A stretch of DNA of 64,000 nucleotides from JBAXXL01 sp037127915 (GCA_037127915.1 JBAXXL010000001.1:151162-215161), one strand, 5' to 3'; positions 17,708-28,600 are shown, counted from the stretch's first letter. A program made the numbers and translations. The notes: generated by a model from the sequence alone, not told the origin.

Positions 17708-20470
17708 ATGACTAAGATACTCATAATGCTAACCTGCATATTTACTTTTGCAGTTAATTTATATTCAGCACAAGCTATTAATTTCCAACCCGAAAACTTG
17801 GATTTTGAAGAATCAAGTTCCGGCAAACTTCCGGCTTTTTGGATAGTCCCCGAAGCTATGGTTAAGTCAGGGTATAATGCTATAAGTGTTAAAACAAATC
17901 CTTATGAAGGTGACTTGTGTTGTAGATTTGCTTGTCCGAGAGCTATAGATTCAGCTTTATCCGAAGGTGTTGTTCAGCAAAGGGTTTCAGCTCTTAGCTT
18001 CCGTGGGAAAAAAATCTCTGTTTCTGCCGCTCTGAGAGGATATGCTATTAACGACACATCCGCAGTTCGTTTCTTCGTTTATATTCGGAATATGGACGAT
18101 ACTTTTATTTATGAAAATCTTAAAGATAATCCTATTAGTTCCAGCCAATGGAGTCGAAGAGAAATCATAATAGACGTTCCGCTCAATGCAACTGATATCG
18201 CTTATGGAATTGCCATTTATGGACTTGGTGATGCATACATTGACGATATTCAAATTAAAGACATTCCACCGATAGATGCAGTCATTGATAATAATAGCCG
18301 CTCGCTTAGCAAAACCGCACTTACAAATATGTTAGATTTCGCAAATATTTATGGTCTTTTAAAGTTCTACTCGCCCGCTGAAGAAAGTTTATTCGCAGAT
18401 TGGAATGGTATTTTGCTTAATGGTTTAGCTGAAGTTGAAAAAGGAGCAAAAACCGAAAAATTTGTTGCCTCATTAAACAGTTTATTTAAACCTGCTGCTC
18501 CGGCGCTGAATATTGGCATTTCGAATGATAACTATAAATATGACAAACCGGCTGATGCGATACCCGATTCGGCAATGGCACTTATGCATGCCGGTGCATA
18601 TTCTCCTTTTGCAACTTTGCATTTTGGAACTCAGCACAGGAATGTTTACGCTTCTCAAAAAGTGCGGGAAGGTTCGGTTATGCAGATTATTGATGCAAAG
18701 ACAGCCCGAAATAAGACAATTGAATTCACCGCTATGATGAAGCTTGAGCCTGCGGATGTTTCCTGCTTTGCTCAATTATGGCTGAGAGTTGACCGCGAAG
18801 GCGGATTTGTGCAAAGCAAAAGAATGACTGATCCATTGATAAATTCATCAGGGTGGGTGAAACAATCCATTAAAGTTGAATTAGGAGCCGATGTAATTGC
18901 TTTGCGTTTAGGTCTCGTTCTTTCAGGTGAAGGAAAGGCTTATTTTGATGATGTGAAAGTGCAGGTTATAGAAACCGGTGAGTATTTGACTGTGAATAAT
19001 GCCGATTTCGAAACTGCCGCTTTTGGAAAACCAACAGAAACATGGAATTTCCCTCTGAGTGTCAAAACCGTGGGTTATGAATCTGAATTTGTAGATAATG
19101 GTGCTTCGTCCGGTACAAGAGCATTATTATTACAAACAGTTGAGGATGAAAGAATACGTTTATCCCAGCCGGGGGATATATACACTTATACATCCCAGCA
19201 AGGTTTTACTGCAAAGTTTCCACTATGTGTGTATGTTGACTCAAACGGTACTTTACCCAAAGCCCAAGTTAAGATGAATTATATAGATAGACCAAAAGGT
19301 TCTCTGATAAACGGTGAAGATAGATTGGGACGTTTAGCAGTTCTAACAGATATGTATGCTTTTGCAAAGCATTTTGCTGAATACTTGCCTAATTATAAAT
19401 CTCTTGATTCGCTCTATTTTGCGTATGCTAATGAGTTTTCAAATACTATGACTGAGGAACAATTTGAACTCCGCATTAATGATTTTTTAGCTAATTTTAA
19501 CGAGCCGAACGATTTTTCTTGGAAAGGCTGGACGAACTCAAAATACACATTACCTTTCAGAGTCACCATTGCTGATGATGGAAAAATCTTTGTTACTCAA
19601 ACTATTGATAGCGTAAATGTAGCCCAAGGATTCGAAATATTGGCAGTCAATGGTAAAAAAACTTCAGAGATTATTAAATCTCAGAAAAACGGTTTTGATT
19701 TGATTAAAAATTCCAGAGATGCATTAGATTTTAGAATAGGTGCTAAAGATTCTGAAGTTGATATTACTTTCCGCGATTTGAATGGCAAAGAGAAAAAAAT
19801 GTTATTGAAGCGCGATACACGAATGATTGATTTACAGGAAACAAGACCGCCGATTATTTATGAATTTGATTCTACAACTATATATGTAGATTTAGCGGCT
19901 TATAACGACAAAGAATTAGCCAAATATACCGAGGCTTTTAAAAAAATCACAAATTTTATATTTGATTGCCGTGGAACAAGCGCAGTTACACCGCATTATT
20001 TATCGAACTTTGTTAAAGATACTTTACCAACGTTGAATTGGCAATTTCCATATTTCTCTAAACCATTCAATTTAGATAAAGAGTACCTCAAACTAGGTTC
20101 TACAATAAAAGGGACAAATGCTCTCGAAGGGAAAAATTTGTATTTTCTTGTAAATGAGAAAACCATCGGCTTAAGCTCCGATTTAATAACGATGGTAAAA
20201 AAATACAAAATAGGGAAAATAGTAGGACGTGCTTTCAAACCTTCACGTCCGGAGACTGTGTACTATAATTTACCCGGCGATTATGCAATGAGCTTTGCCC
20301 CGGGAGATGCATTCTGGAGCGACGGAACGTCCGGTTTCGCAGAAGATATACAACCTGATATAATCGTAAAATTTAACAAAGAAACCGTTCTGAACGAACT
20401 TCCTTATATAAACGAAGTATTGACGGATATTCAAAATGTTCAAAAAATAAAAAAAACTAAAACAAAATAA
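17708..20470 (+). CDS. Secreted S41-peptidase-like protein with duplicated modules
   Basis: 920 residues with a signal peptide (MTKILIMLTCIFTFAVNLYS). Residues ~25-190 and ~300-460 look like beta-sandwich modules (each with an A-Y-[IF]-D-D-[IV] strand). Two helical S41-type N-terminal segments occur, LLKFYSPAEESLFADWNGIL and DRLGRLAVLTDMYAFAKHFA. The C-terminal third (TTIYVDLAAYND, NFIFDCRGTS, LYFLVNEKTIGLSSDLITM, QPDIIVKF) follows the S41 core. At the position of the usual nucleophile (T-x-S-A-A-E) the sequence is T-I-G-L-S-S-D, so the catalytic Ser is displaced or absent. It may be a non-catalytic homologue or use the neighbouring Ser. It ends exactly where rlmN begins. Confidence 0.72.
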   Translation: MTKILIMLTCIFTFAVNLYSAQAINFQPENLDFEESSSGKLPAFWIVPEAMVKSGYNAISVKTNPYEGDLCCRFACPRAIDSALSEGVVQQRVSALSFRGKKISVSAALRGYAINDTSAVRFFVYIRNMDDTFIYENLKDNPISSSQWSRREIIIDVPLNATDIAYGIAIYGLGDAYIDDIQIKDIPPIDAVIDNNSRSLSKTALTNMLDFANIYGLLKFYSPAEESLFADWNGILLNGLAEVEKGAKTEKFVASLNSLFKPAAPALNIGISNDNYKYDKPADAIPDSAMALMHAGAYSPFATLHFGTQHRNVYASQKVREGSVMQIIDAKTARNKTIEFTAMMKLEPADVSCFAQLWLRVDREGGFVQSKRMTDPLINSSGWVKQSIKVELGADVIALRLGLVLSGEGKAYFDDVKVQVIETGEYLTVNNADFETAAFGKPTETWNFPLSVKTVGYESEFVDNGASSGTRALLLQTVEDERIRLSQPGDIYTYTSQQGFTAKFPLCVYVDSNGTLPKAQVKMNYIDRPKGSLINGEDRLGRLAVLTDMYAFAKHFAEYLPNYKSLDSLYFAYANEFSNTMTEEQFELRINDFLANFNEPNDFSWKGWTNSKYTLPFRVTIADDGKIFVTQTIDSVNVAQGFEILAVNGKKTSEIIKSQKNGFDLIKNSRDALDFRIGAKDSEVDITFRDLNGKEKKMLLKRDTRMIDLQETRPPIIYEFDSTTIYVDLAAYNDKELAKYTEAFKKITNFIFDCRGTSAVTPHYLSNFVKDTLPTLNWQFPYFSKPFNLDKEYLKLGSTIKGTNALEGKNLYFLVNEKTIGLSSDLITMVKKYKIGKIVGRAFKPSRPETVYYNLPGDYAMSFAPGDAFWSDGTSGFAEDIQPDIIVKFNKETVLNELPYINEVLTDIQNVQKIKKTKTK

Positions 20471-21511
20471 ATGAAAACAGCAATAAGAAATTTATCGTTT
20501 AATGAATTAAAGCGATGGTCCGAAAAACACAATTTGCCTAAATACCGCACGGATCAGATATTTTTAGCGATTTATACCGGCAATGTAAACGATTTTAATA
20601 ACATCTCCACGATACCGGCAGATCTCCGCGAATTATTAAACGAAGAATTTTTAGCTGTTTCTTTAGAGTTAGTTGAAGATATTCACTCCGAGGATGGTTC
20701 AATAAAATTCCTTTTCCAAACACACGATTCGAAATTTATTGAATGTGTTTTTATGCCTCACGAAAGCGGCAGGAATACACTTTGTATTTCAACAATGACA
20801 GGTTGCCCGATTGGTTGTGAGTTTTGTGCTTCGGGTAAACTCGGCGCATCAAGAAAACTTTCCCAAGCAGAGATATTAGACCAAGTTTTCATGGCTCAAT
20901 CAAAGCTAAATAGTAAATTGACAAACTTAGTTTATATGGGTATGGGTGAACCACTGCTGAATTTTGAAAATGTAATACACTCTATAGAAATGTTAACCAG
21001 CGAAAACAATCATATTTTTTCGCGTAAGAAAATCACACTTTCCACAGTGGGCATACCGCTTAAAATACGCCAATTAGCAAATATGAAAGAGCCCGTTAAA
21101 TTAGCAATTTCGCTTCACGCAACAACCGATGGTGACCGCAATAAAATAATCCCGACAAACAAAACATATCCTCTAACGGAACTGATGAACGACGTTGAAT
21201 ACTACTATCGCAAAACCCATCTTCCAATTACTTACGAATATATTCTTTTCGCCGGCTTTAACGATAGCGATAACGATGCGAAAAGACTGGCAAAAATTGC
21301 TCGCCGCGTTTCTTCAAAAGTTAACATAATTCCACTAAACGATATATCATTCACTGGAGTTGAAAGCGCATATAAACCATTGGATGAAGACGGGATAACG
21401 CTTTTTATCGAAATGGTTGAATCTTACGGAGTGAAAGCAACTTTGCGCAAATCTTACGGTAAAGATATTTCTGCCGCATGCGGTCAATTAGCCGGAAATA
21501 AAGTTTTTTAA
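20471..21511 (+). CDS. rlmN: 23S rRNA (A2503-C2)/tRNA A37 methyltransferase, radical SAM
   Basis: 346 residues. The radical SAM cysteine motif C-x3-C-x2-C is in GCPIGCEFCASGKLG. The SAM-binding YMGMGEPLLNFENV and the LAISLHATTDGDRNKIIPTN stretch (first Asn-rich loop) are family signatures, and the methyl-carrying cysteine is in SAACGQLAG near the C-terminus. It methylates A2503 of 23S rRNA, and A37 of some tRNAs, through a two-step radical mechanism. The ATG directly abuts the TAA of the preceding gene. It closes the run that starts at 10761. Confidence 0.95.
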   Translation: MKTAIRNLSFNELKRWSEKHNLPKYRTDQIFLAIYTGNVNDFNNISTIPADLRELLNEEFLAVSLELVEDIHSEDGSIKFLFQTHDSKFIECVFMPHESGRNTLCISTMTGCPIGCEFCASGKLGASRKLSQAEILDQVFMAQSKLNSKLTNLVYMGMGEPLLNFENVIHSIEMLTSENNHIFSRKKITLSTVGIPLKIRQLANMKEPVKLAISLHATTDGDRNKIIPTNKTYPLTELMNDVEYYYRKTHLPITYEYILFAGFNDSDNDAKRLAKIARRVSSKVNIIPLNDISFTGVESAYKPLDEDGITLFIEMVESYGVKATLRKSYGKDISAACGQLAGNKVF

Positions 21512-21529
21512 TAAAAATTAAAAAAAACA

Positions 21530-21560
21530 TTTGGATTTATAAAATTTTGTTTTATATTTG
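21530..21560 (+). promoter_or_regulatory. Promoter of ftsQAZ (Bacteroidota type)
   Basis: TTTG (21530-21533), a 19-base spacer and TATATTTG (21553-21560) match the consensus perfectly. It would give a leader of about 145 bases before ftsQ. Confidence 0.75.
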
Positions 21561-21712
21561 CTTATACAGTCTGTAGCATAAAGCTGTATAAAAATTTGTA
21601 GCATGAAGTAAATAAATATCGAATATTTCGAGATATAAGGTTTTGAACACTTGTATTTTGAGCAGTTTTGGTATAAAATATTATAGAAGTAAATTGAATC
21701 ATTTGGGGGCGA

Positions 21713-22495
21713 ATGAAACAACAGACCGAAAATAGGGCTTCTTTTTTAAAGATTTCAACGTATAGTAAACCTAAGATTTTACTAATCTTAGCTATTGTGT
21801 TGATTGTGTTTTCTGTACTGATTATTGTTTCATCAAAATGGCAGACAAAACAAACAATTGATGAAATAAGAATTACAGGTACAGAATACCTCTTTCAAAA
21901 TGAAATACTATCAATAATCAAGCCATTTACAACTAACAAATCGGATAGTTTGGTGATATTGAGGCGTATCGAACACGCTGTCGAGCATCATCCCTATATA
22001 GAAAAAGCAGTTGCCTCTTTTGAAAAAAATCACATTCTTAATGTAGCAATCACCGAGAGAATTCCCGTTGGTTTATACCGCAGTAAAGACGGAACTTTCA
22101 AATATATTGATAAAACCGGAAAAATAATTCCGCATAGATTTATTGTTAAGTTTTCAGATTTAATTGTAGTAACATCGAAAGCCAAAAGTCCGAAAAGCGA
22201 TAAAAAAATTGCGCGGTATGCGGCAAAGATTTTGGCTGTTTTGGCAGAGCCTAAATACGAAGATTTTAATTACAAAATATCAGAATTGATATACGATAAT
22301 AATAACGCAACATACTATTTGCTAAGTACAGCCCCTGACTACAAAATTCTATTGGGGCGGTCTGACGAAATAGAAAACAAATTAGATAAATTACAGGAAT
22401 TTCTTCGATCAGAAGTAAATTCATCTTTAACAGATGCCGACTACCAATTAGATTTGCGTTGGCACAATAGAATCATAATATCAAAGCTTATATAA
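21713..22495 (+). CDS. ftsQ: Cell division protein FtsQ/DivIB
   Basis: 260 residues. A short cytoplasmic tail is followed by one membrane helix (residues ~20-42, ILLILAIVLIVFSVLIIVSS). The POTRA domain comes next (IDEIRITGTEYLFQNEILSI ... HHPYIEKAVASFEKNHILNV, then AITERIPVG), and then the FtsQ beta domain (FKYIDKTGKIIPHRF). In the divisome FtsQ links FtsB/DivIC and FtsL to the rest of the complex. It is the first gene of a compact fts operon; ftsA starts four bases after its stop. The murein genes that usually precede ftsQ are absent, and its neighbour is rlmN. Confidence 0.88.
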   Translation: MKQQTENRASFLKISTYSKPKILLILAIVLIVFSVLIIVSSKWQTKQTIDEIRITGTEYLFQNEILSIIKPFTTNKSDSLVILRRIEHAVEHHPYIEKAVASFEKNHILNVAITERIPVGLYRSKDGTFKYIDKTGKIIPHRFIVKFSDLIVVTSKAKSPKSDKKIARYAAKILAVLAEPKYEDFNYKISELIYDNNNATYYLLSTAPDYKILLGRSDEIENKLDKLQEFLRSEVNSSLTDADYQLDLRWHNRIIISKLI

Positions 22496-22499
22496 AGGT

Positions 22500-23930
22500 A
22501 TGAATATGGACCAAGAAGAACAACCTATGTTATTCAGCGAAATGAGAGATGGTTACCAAAAGGTTACTTTGGGTTTAGATATTGGAACAACCAAAGTAAT
22601 TGCAATTATTGGTGCAATAGAAAACCCCGATAAGCCAATGAAAATTTTGGGTATCGGTCAAACAGTTAGTGAAGGTTTGAACCGCGGCGTCGTGGTAAAT
22701 ATAAATAAGACTGTTAATACAATCAAAGCGGCTATACGCGAAGCAGAAATACAAGCCGGCTTAAAAGTAACAGAAGTTGTTTGCGGTATAGCAGGCGACC
22801 ATATTAACGTTGAACCAAATCATGGGATTGTTACAATCTCAAATCCTCATCATGAAATTAAAAGAGACGATATAGGCAGAGTGATTTTAGATGCAAGAAA
22901 AATGGCTATCAAACCGGATAGAAAAATCTTGCACGTACTGCCGCAAGACTATATAATTGATGGACAAGATGGAATTACCGATCCGATTGGTATGTCGGGC
23001 GTTCGCTTGGAAGCGAATGTCCAAATCATTACCGGTATGGAAACAGCCATTCAAAATATAGTCCAAAGCGTAAATTTAGCTGGATACCGTGTTAAAAATA
23101 TTGTTTTAGAACCTTTGGCAAGTGCGCGGGCAGTGCTGTCGGAGGACGAGAAAGAAGTCGGTGTAGCATTGATTGACATCGGCGGCGGTACAACAGACTT
23201 GGCGATTTTCCATGACCATGTTATGCGGTTTACGTCTGTAATAGGTATAGCAGGCAAAATGGTAACTGATGACATCCGCAAAGTAATTGGGATTGTCAGT
23301 AGTGAAGCTGAAAGAATAAAACGCGAATACGGTTGCGCTTACGACAAAGTTATTCGGAATAACTATGTTTTCCAAATACCCGGAATCGGCGGCGGTGAAC
23401 CAAAAGAAATTAAGAAATCAGATCTATGCGGCATAATACAAGATAGGATGAGAGAAATTTTCGAAATGACAGGCCAGGAGATTATTAACTCCGGATTGTC
23501 CTCTAAATTAGGTGCCGGCGTAGTAATAACCGGTGGAACAACGCTTTTGGAAGGTTCCGAACAACTTGCCAGTGACGTTTATGGAATTCCGGTAAGAATC
23601 GGCAATCCTTACTCAATGAACTTTGAAGGTATGAATAAGCAAATCGAAAATCCACTGTATTCAACTGCTATTGGATTGACTTTGTATGGTATTTATGACG
23701 ATATGTTTAAAGAGCAGAAAGTCGATTTAGACAACAAATATTATGAAAATGATATTATGCAAAATGTAGCCGTTGACGAAACTGAAGAAAAGCAAGAAAA
23801 ACCTGAAAAGCAAGAGAAGTCTGAGAAGGCTCCTAAGCCGCCAAAACCGCCTAAGCCTCCAAAAGAGGAAGGCGATCAGTTAGGTCAGAAGATAATTGGA
23901 AAATTGGGTAAAGTATTCGAAAAATTATAA
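22500..23930 (+). CDS. ftsA: Cell division actin-like protein FtsA
   Basis: 476 residues. Actin-fold nucleotide motifs: GLDIGTTKVIAIIGA (phosphate 1), ALIDIGGGTTDLAIF (phosphate 2) and GVVITGGTTLLEG (adenosine). The C-terminus carries a charged, Lys/Glu/Pro-rich linker (residues ~425-460, with three K-P-P repeats) before a final amphipathic helix (GQKIIGKLGKVFEKL) that should bind the membrane. FtsA anchors FtsZ to the inner membrane. An ATG six bases further in (22506) is an equally good start. Confidence 0.95.
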   Translation: MNMDQEEQPMLFSEMRDGYQKVTLGLDIGTTKVIAIIGAIENPDKPMKILGIGQTVSEGLNRGVVVNINKTVNTIKAAIREAEIQAGLKVTEVVCGIAGDHINVEPNHGIVTISNPHHEIKRDDIGRVILDARKMAIKPDRKILHVLPQDYIIDGQDGITDPIGMSGVRLEANVQIITGMETAIQNIVQSVNLAGYRVKNIVLEPLASARAVLSEDEKEVGVALIDIGGGTTDLAIFHDHVMRFTSVIGIAGKMVTDDIRKVIGIVSSEAERIKREYGCAYDKVIRNNYVFQIPGIGGGEPKEIKKSDLCGIIQDRMREIFEMTGQEIINSGLSSKLGAGVVITGGTTLLEGSEQLASDVYGIPVRIGNPYSMNFEGMNKQIENPLYSTAIGLTLYGIYDDMFKEQKVDLDNKYYENDIMQNVAVDETEEKQEKPEKQEKSEKAPKPPKPPKPPKEEGDQLGQKIIGKLGKVFEKL

Positions 23931-23972
23931 AGAAAATAATAAGTATAATAATTCATATATAGGGGAAACTAT

Positions 23973-25328
23973 ATGCGTAATGATAACGAATTAAACATGC
24001 CGGTCAGCTTAGCAGATTATGATTATGGTAAAGCCAAAATCAAGGTAATCGGCGTAGGCGGTGGTGGCGGAAATGCCATCAATAATATGATCAAGAACGG
24101 CTTGAAGAACATCGGATTTATAGCTATCAACACAGACAGCCAAGCTTTGGATAACAACTTGGCGCCGACAAAAATTAAAATCGGGGAAGATTCTACACGC
24201 GGACTTGGTGCCGGAGCGGACCCTTTGAAAGGTGAAGCCGCGGCATTGGAAAGCAAACTCGCTATTCAAGAAGCTCTTGCCGATACCGATATGGTGTTTA
24301 TTACTTGCGGAATGGGCGGCGGTACAGGTACCGGCGCATCATCGATCATCGCAGGAATCGGTAGAGATATGGGCATATTAGTTGTTTCAATAGTTACTAC
24401 TCCGTTCCCTTGGGAAGGACCGCGCAGGTTAAAAGTAGCATATTCAGGAATTAAAAAATTGCGCGACAACGTGGATGCGTTAATAGTAATCCACAACAAA
24501 CAGCTATTGCAAAGAACAGGCGACAACTCATTTAATCAAATGCACTTCCAAGCCGCTTTTGAAAAAGTTAATGAAGTGCTTTTAAACGGTACTCGTGGTA
24601 TAACAGATATTATTTTCAATCACTCTGTAATCAACGTGGACTTTGCGGACGTATATTCGGTTATGCACAAATCCGGTAATGCATTGATGGGTATCGGAAC
24701 AGCTTCGGGCGATAACCGCGCTTTAGACGCCGCACGCAATGCATTAAACTCTCCATTCCTCGACAATCAATCAATCAAAGACGCCAAAGGTGTATTAGTC
24801 AAATTATCCGGTCAAAATATCACTATGGATGAAATTGACGACGCAATGAATATGATTAGAGAAGCCGCAGGAGTAGAAGTTATTACTGATTTTGATGAGG
24901 ATTATTTAACTTGCGATTGTTACGAAGATATTGATAGTGGTGAGCGCGATACAAACGTTATATTTGGTTTAAGCGATGCACCTGAATTAGGCGACAAAAT
25001 GCAAGTTACATTAATTGCAACAGGTCTTGAAAAATTAGGAAATCAAGTTAAACAACCAGCTAAGGATATTTTAAAACAAACAGTCAAAAAAGAAGAAGTA
25101 GAGCCGGAAATGGTTCTAGAAGAAGATGTTGTTGTATCAACAAACAACGATTTTGGAAAAATTTATCGTACACCAGTTAATTTTCACGATTATTCTTCAA
25201 TGGAGGCACGCAATTCAGCAAAAAATGTTACTGTACCAAAGGGTAACGAGCAGTTATCCAGATTTGATATGCCGGCTTCACTAAGGAAAAACGGCACATA
25301 TAATTCACAGATGCTCAAAGATAATTAA
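23973..25328 (+). CDS. ftsZ: Cell division tubulin homologue FtsZ
   Basis: 451 residues. GTP-binding loops: VGGGGGNAINNM, GMGGGTGTGAS (signature) and TPFPWEGPRR. The T7 synergy loop reads NVDFADVYSVMHKSGNALMG, with the catalytic Asp kept. A variable linker (residues ~350-425) leads to a C-terminal FDMPASLRKNG, matching the D-x-P-A-x-L-R peptide that binds FtsA, and then 12 extra residues. It polymerises into the Z ring. A terminator follows 22 bases after the stop. Confidence 0.97.
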   Translation: MRNDNELNMPVSLADYDYGKAKIKVIGVGGGGGNAINNMIKNGLKNIGFIAINTDSQALDNNLAPTKIKIGEDSTRGLGAGADPLKGEAAALESKLAIQEALADTDMVFITCGMGGGTGTGASSIIAGIGRDMGILVVSIVTTPFPWEGPRRLKVAYSGIKKLRDNVDALIVIHNKQLLQRTGDNSFNQMHFQAAFEKVNEVLLNGTRGITDIIFNHSVINVDFADVYSVMHKSGNALMGIGTASGDNRALDAARNALNSPFLDNQSIKDAKGVLVKLSGQNITMDEIDDAMNMIREAAGVEVITDFDEDYLTCDCYEDIDSGERDTNVIFGLSDAPELGDKMQVTLIATGLEKLGNQVKQPAKDILKQTVKKEEVEPEMVLEEDVVVSTNNDFGKIYRTPVNFHDYSSMEARNSAKNVTVPKGNEQLSRFDMPASLRKNGTYNSQMLKDN

Positions 25329-25350
25329 ACGATTTAAAACATCTATATAT

Positions 25351-25383
25351 ATCCGGTAACCAAAAGTTATCGGATTTTTTTTT
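25351..25383 (+). terminator. Rho-independent terminator of the fts operon
   Basis: ATCCGGTAAC pairs with GTTATCGGAT (one G-T wobble) around CAAAA, followed by nine T residues. Confidence 0.9.
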
Positions 25384-25397
25384 GGGGGAAAAATTGT

Positions 25398-25465
25398 CAG
25401 AATCAGGATTTACAAGATTTAAGGATTTACAGGATGGTTTGTCATTCCTGACTTGATCAGGAATC
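25398..25465. repeat. Two dispersed intergenic repeat types side by side
   Basis: 25398-25436 is a purine-rich TCAGGATTTACAAGATTT / AAGGATTTACAGGAT direct-repeat motif, a type I recall from intergenic DNA of several phyla. Immediately after it (25444-25464) is the palindrome ATTCCTGA-N5-TCAGGAAT, a diverged copy of the one at 5310-5330. The rest of 25384-25651 shows nothing beyond short GAATTTT repeats and a weak promoter (TTTA-N19-TAGTTTTG, ending 25601) for the next gene. Confidence 0.6.
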
Positions 25466-25651
25466 TATCTTCCAAAAAATTTTGGATTTTGAATTTTGAA
25501 TTTTGAATGCAAAAAGAAGAAACTCCGTAATTCGTAATTGAATTCATTAAATTAATTTTTCTTAATTTATTTTATTTATTCGCAAATTATACATAGTTTT
25601 GCTTATTGGTTTTAGTACATAGAGTAAGTTATTTTTTGGGAGTATGTTCTT

Positions 25652-28600
25652 ATGAAAAAATTACTGGTATTTTTACTTTTCCTTTTAGGCTATTGCACCG
25701 CTTTTAGCCTTGACTCTCTTCATTTCACTTTCCCCACCCCAGACGCTAAATTAGTCGCCGGAAGCGATACTCTAATTTCATGGGAAGGAATAGCACAAAC
25801 TGATTCCGTTAAAATCGAATATAGCTTAGATAATGGCAAAACTTGGATTTTGTTATCTCAACAGGCTATGGGCATGAATTACATCTGGAAGAATATTCCA
25901 AATAAAGTCGGTGCTGGGTATTTAATTAGATTAATACACAAAGGCGAAATAATTACCAAACTTGATGAGCCTTATATAGAATGGCAAAAAACTTATGGCG
26001 GGAGTTCTTATGATCAATTGACCGACATACAAGAATTGGCGGAAGGCGGTTTTATAGCTGTAGGTAGCACTGAATCAGGCGATTTTGATTTATCCGTCAA
26101 CAAAGGAGATAAAGATATTTGGTTATTGAAAGTAGATTCACAAGGAAACATTATATTTTCTAAAACTTTTGGTGGAAGCAAACAGGAAGTGCCAAATTTT
26201 ATACTACCAACTAATGAGGGTGGTTACATCACTGGTGGAGTAACATTTTCAAAAGACTTCGATTTTAAAGACCACAAAAATCAATGGGGGCAATTTTTAA
26301 TTAAATTCGATAAAAATGGCATTATTGAATGGGAAAAAAATTATAGTAACGGTGCTTGGCCTATTGCAGATATAAAAGAAACAGACGATGGTGGTTACAT
26401 TTTTGTTTGTGACTCAGAGTATGTTCATCCTTGTTCAAATAAAGATAATTATGGGCCTCAGAAAATATTAATAAAAAAAATTGATAAATATGGAAAACAT
26501 CAATGGTCCAAATCTTACGGCGGAAACTTACCTGATGTGCCTTCATCAATAGAAAAAACCAAAGACGGAGGTTATATTGTTGTGGGGAAAACCCAATCAA
26601 ATTGTGGAGACGTTACTGAAAACAAAGGTGGCACAGATGTCTGGGTATTAAAACTCGACAAAAATGGCAACTTAGAATGGCAAAAAACGTATGGGGGAAG
26701 TGGTGATTTTGATAATGCATTTGCGATTAAACAAACAATTAGTGGAGATTATTTAATCTTCGGTAGTGCAAGTTCAAACGATTATGATATTACTGATTCT
26801 AAAGGGGGTGGTGATATTTGGATTTTTAAGATATCAAGTACAGGAGGTATTATTTGGTCTAAATCTTTTGGTGGGTCGGGTCTTGAACAGAGTAATCAAT
26901 TTTCAAAGACCAGTTTAACTAATGATAATGGATTTATTTTCTCCTGTTCTACAGCATCAAAAGACGGCGATGTTACTTATAACCATGATGGGACTTTAGA
27001 TGGGTGGTTTGTCAAAATCGATTATGATGGAAATATAAAGTATCAGAGAACATCTGGCGGTTCCGATTGGGATTCTTTTTCTACATCAAAACAAACAAAG
27101 GACCAAGGATATATAATAGCCGGTTTTACTTACTCGGTAGATGGTGATGTTTCAGAGAACAAAGACTTCAATGATGGATGGATTATAAAACTTGGTGTGA
27201 ATTACCAAACGATCGATACATTAACAACTACTTTTTCCATAGTAGCACCTCAGCCTCAAGCGCGAGATGTGGATATGGGCAAAGTATTTTTGGGTGAGTG
27301 GCGGGATTCGACAGTGGCTGATTTTGTTTATAATATTGGTTCGTACAAATTTAGAGTAGATTCGATTTATATAAGAGGTGCTGACAAAACCGCGTTTTCA
27401 TTAATCGGCGGCTTTCCAAAGTATAATGTGGAACCTGATTCTGGCAAACCAGCTAAATTCAAATTTACACCAAATCGTGTTGGTATGCACAATGCCGAAA
27501 TAATAATAATTACTCAAACAGATACATTGATTCAAAATATAATTGGCGAAGGTTTAAAGAAGCGAATATTAATATCAGCCGAATTAAAACCTTTTTCTGA
27601 TTTAATTTGCGAAAATTCCACATCGTCAACAATCGAAATAAAAAGCACCGGTGGGGACACACTCCGAATAAAAGCACTTAATTTAAACGGCACTGACAAA
27701 GCAGATTTTTCAATTAATGAAGCTTTGCCGATAAATTTAGCACCGGACAGCTCAAAAACCATTGCTATCGGCTTCAAATCGAATGTGCCCGGCATTAAAA
27801 CCGCGGCTTTGGAAATAAAATCCAATGCCGACCCTGATTCGGTTCTTTTAGTTCCGCTAACAGCCCGAAAAGACAGCATCGCACTTGTTACTTATCCGAC
27901 ATTAATTGATTTAGGAACACTTTTTCCAAAACAAACTAAGGATACATCGTTTATTGTTTCAAATTTGGGAACAATCAAAGCGGATGGCAAAGTAACTTTA
28001 ACAAATAATTTGACTTGCGCAAATCCAACATTTACAATAGATTCAGGCGGTGCATATAAATTAGATTTTACATTTAGTGGACTTCCTGCTGACGGCAATA
28101 TTAATGAAAAAATCACTGTTTGGGATGACGTTTGCAAATATTCTCGCGAAGTTATAATAACCGGAAAAGTCGTTTCGCCTCATTTATTGGGCTTCTCAGC
28201 TGCGCAATGCAAAAGCTATTCGAATGAATACAAATTGACTCTAAATAACAATACTTCAAATCGATTAAAAATCACAAGAATTGCGTTTGATAAAAATCCA
28301 CAATTGTTTGAAATTGACCCAAGTTTAGTGTTCCCAATTGCAATTGAACCATTTAGTACAAACAACGAAGTTAAAGTAGCTTATCAAGATAATTCAGTAC
28401 AAAAATTCAAAACTGCAGTAAACAGCTTTACAGACAATAAATTTCTTCCTGTCTTAACCGATACAATTTTTGCTGAAACGGTAGGCTATTTTCGATCTAC
28501 TGACGGTTTAATCAACGATACTATTCACAATGAAAACAATCCGTTTGCGGTAAGTTATGATTCAGCATCACTCTATGGTAAAAATAAGTTTACTTATTCG

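Noticed and set aside
24009..24526. Minus-strand ORFs across ftsZ (86 and 77 residues)
   Set aside because: They are mirror frames of the highly conserved GTP-binding region of FtsZ.
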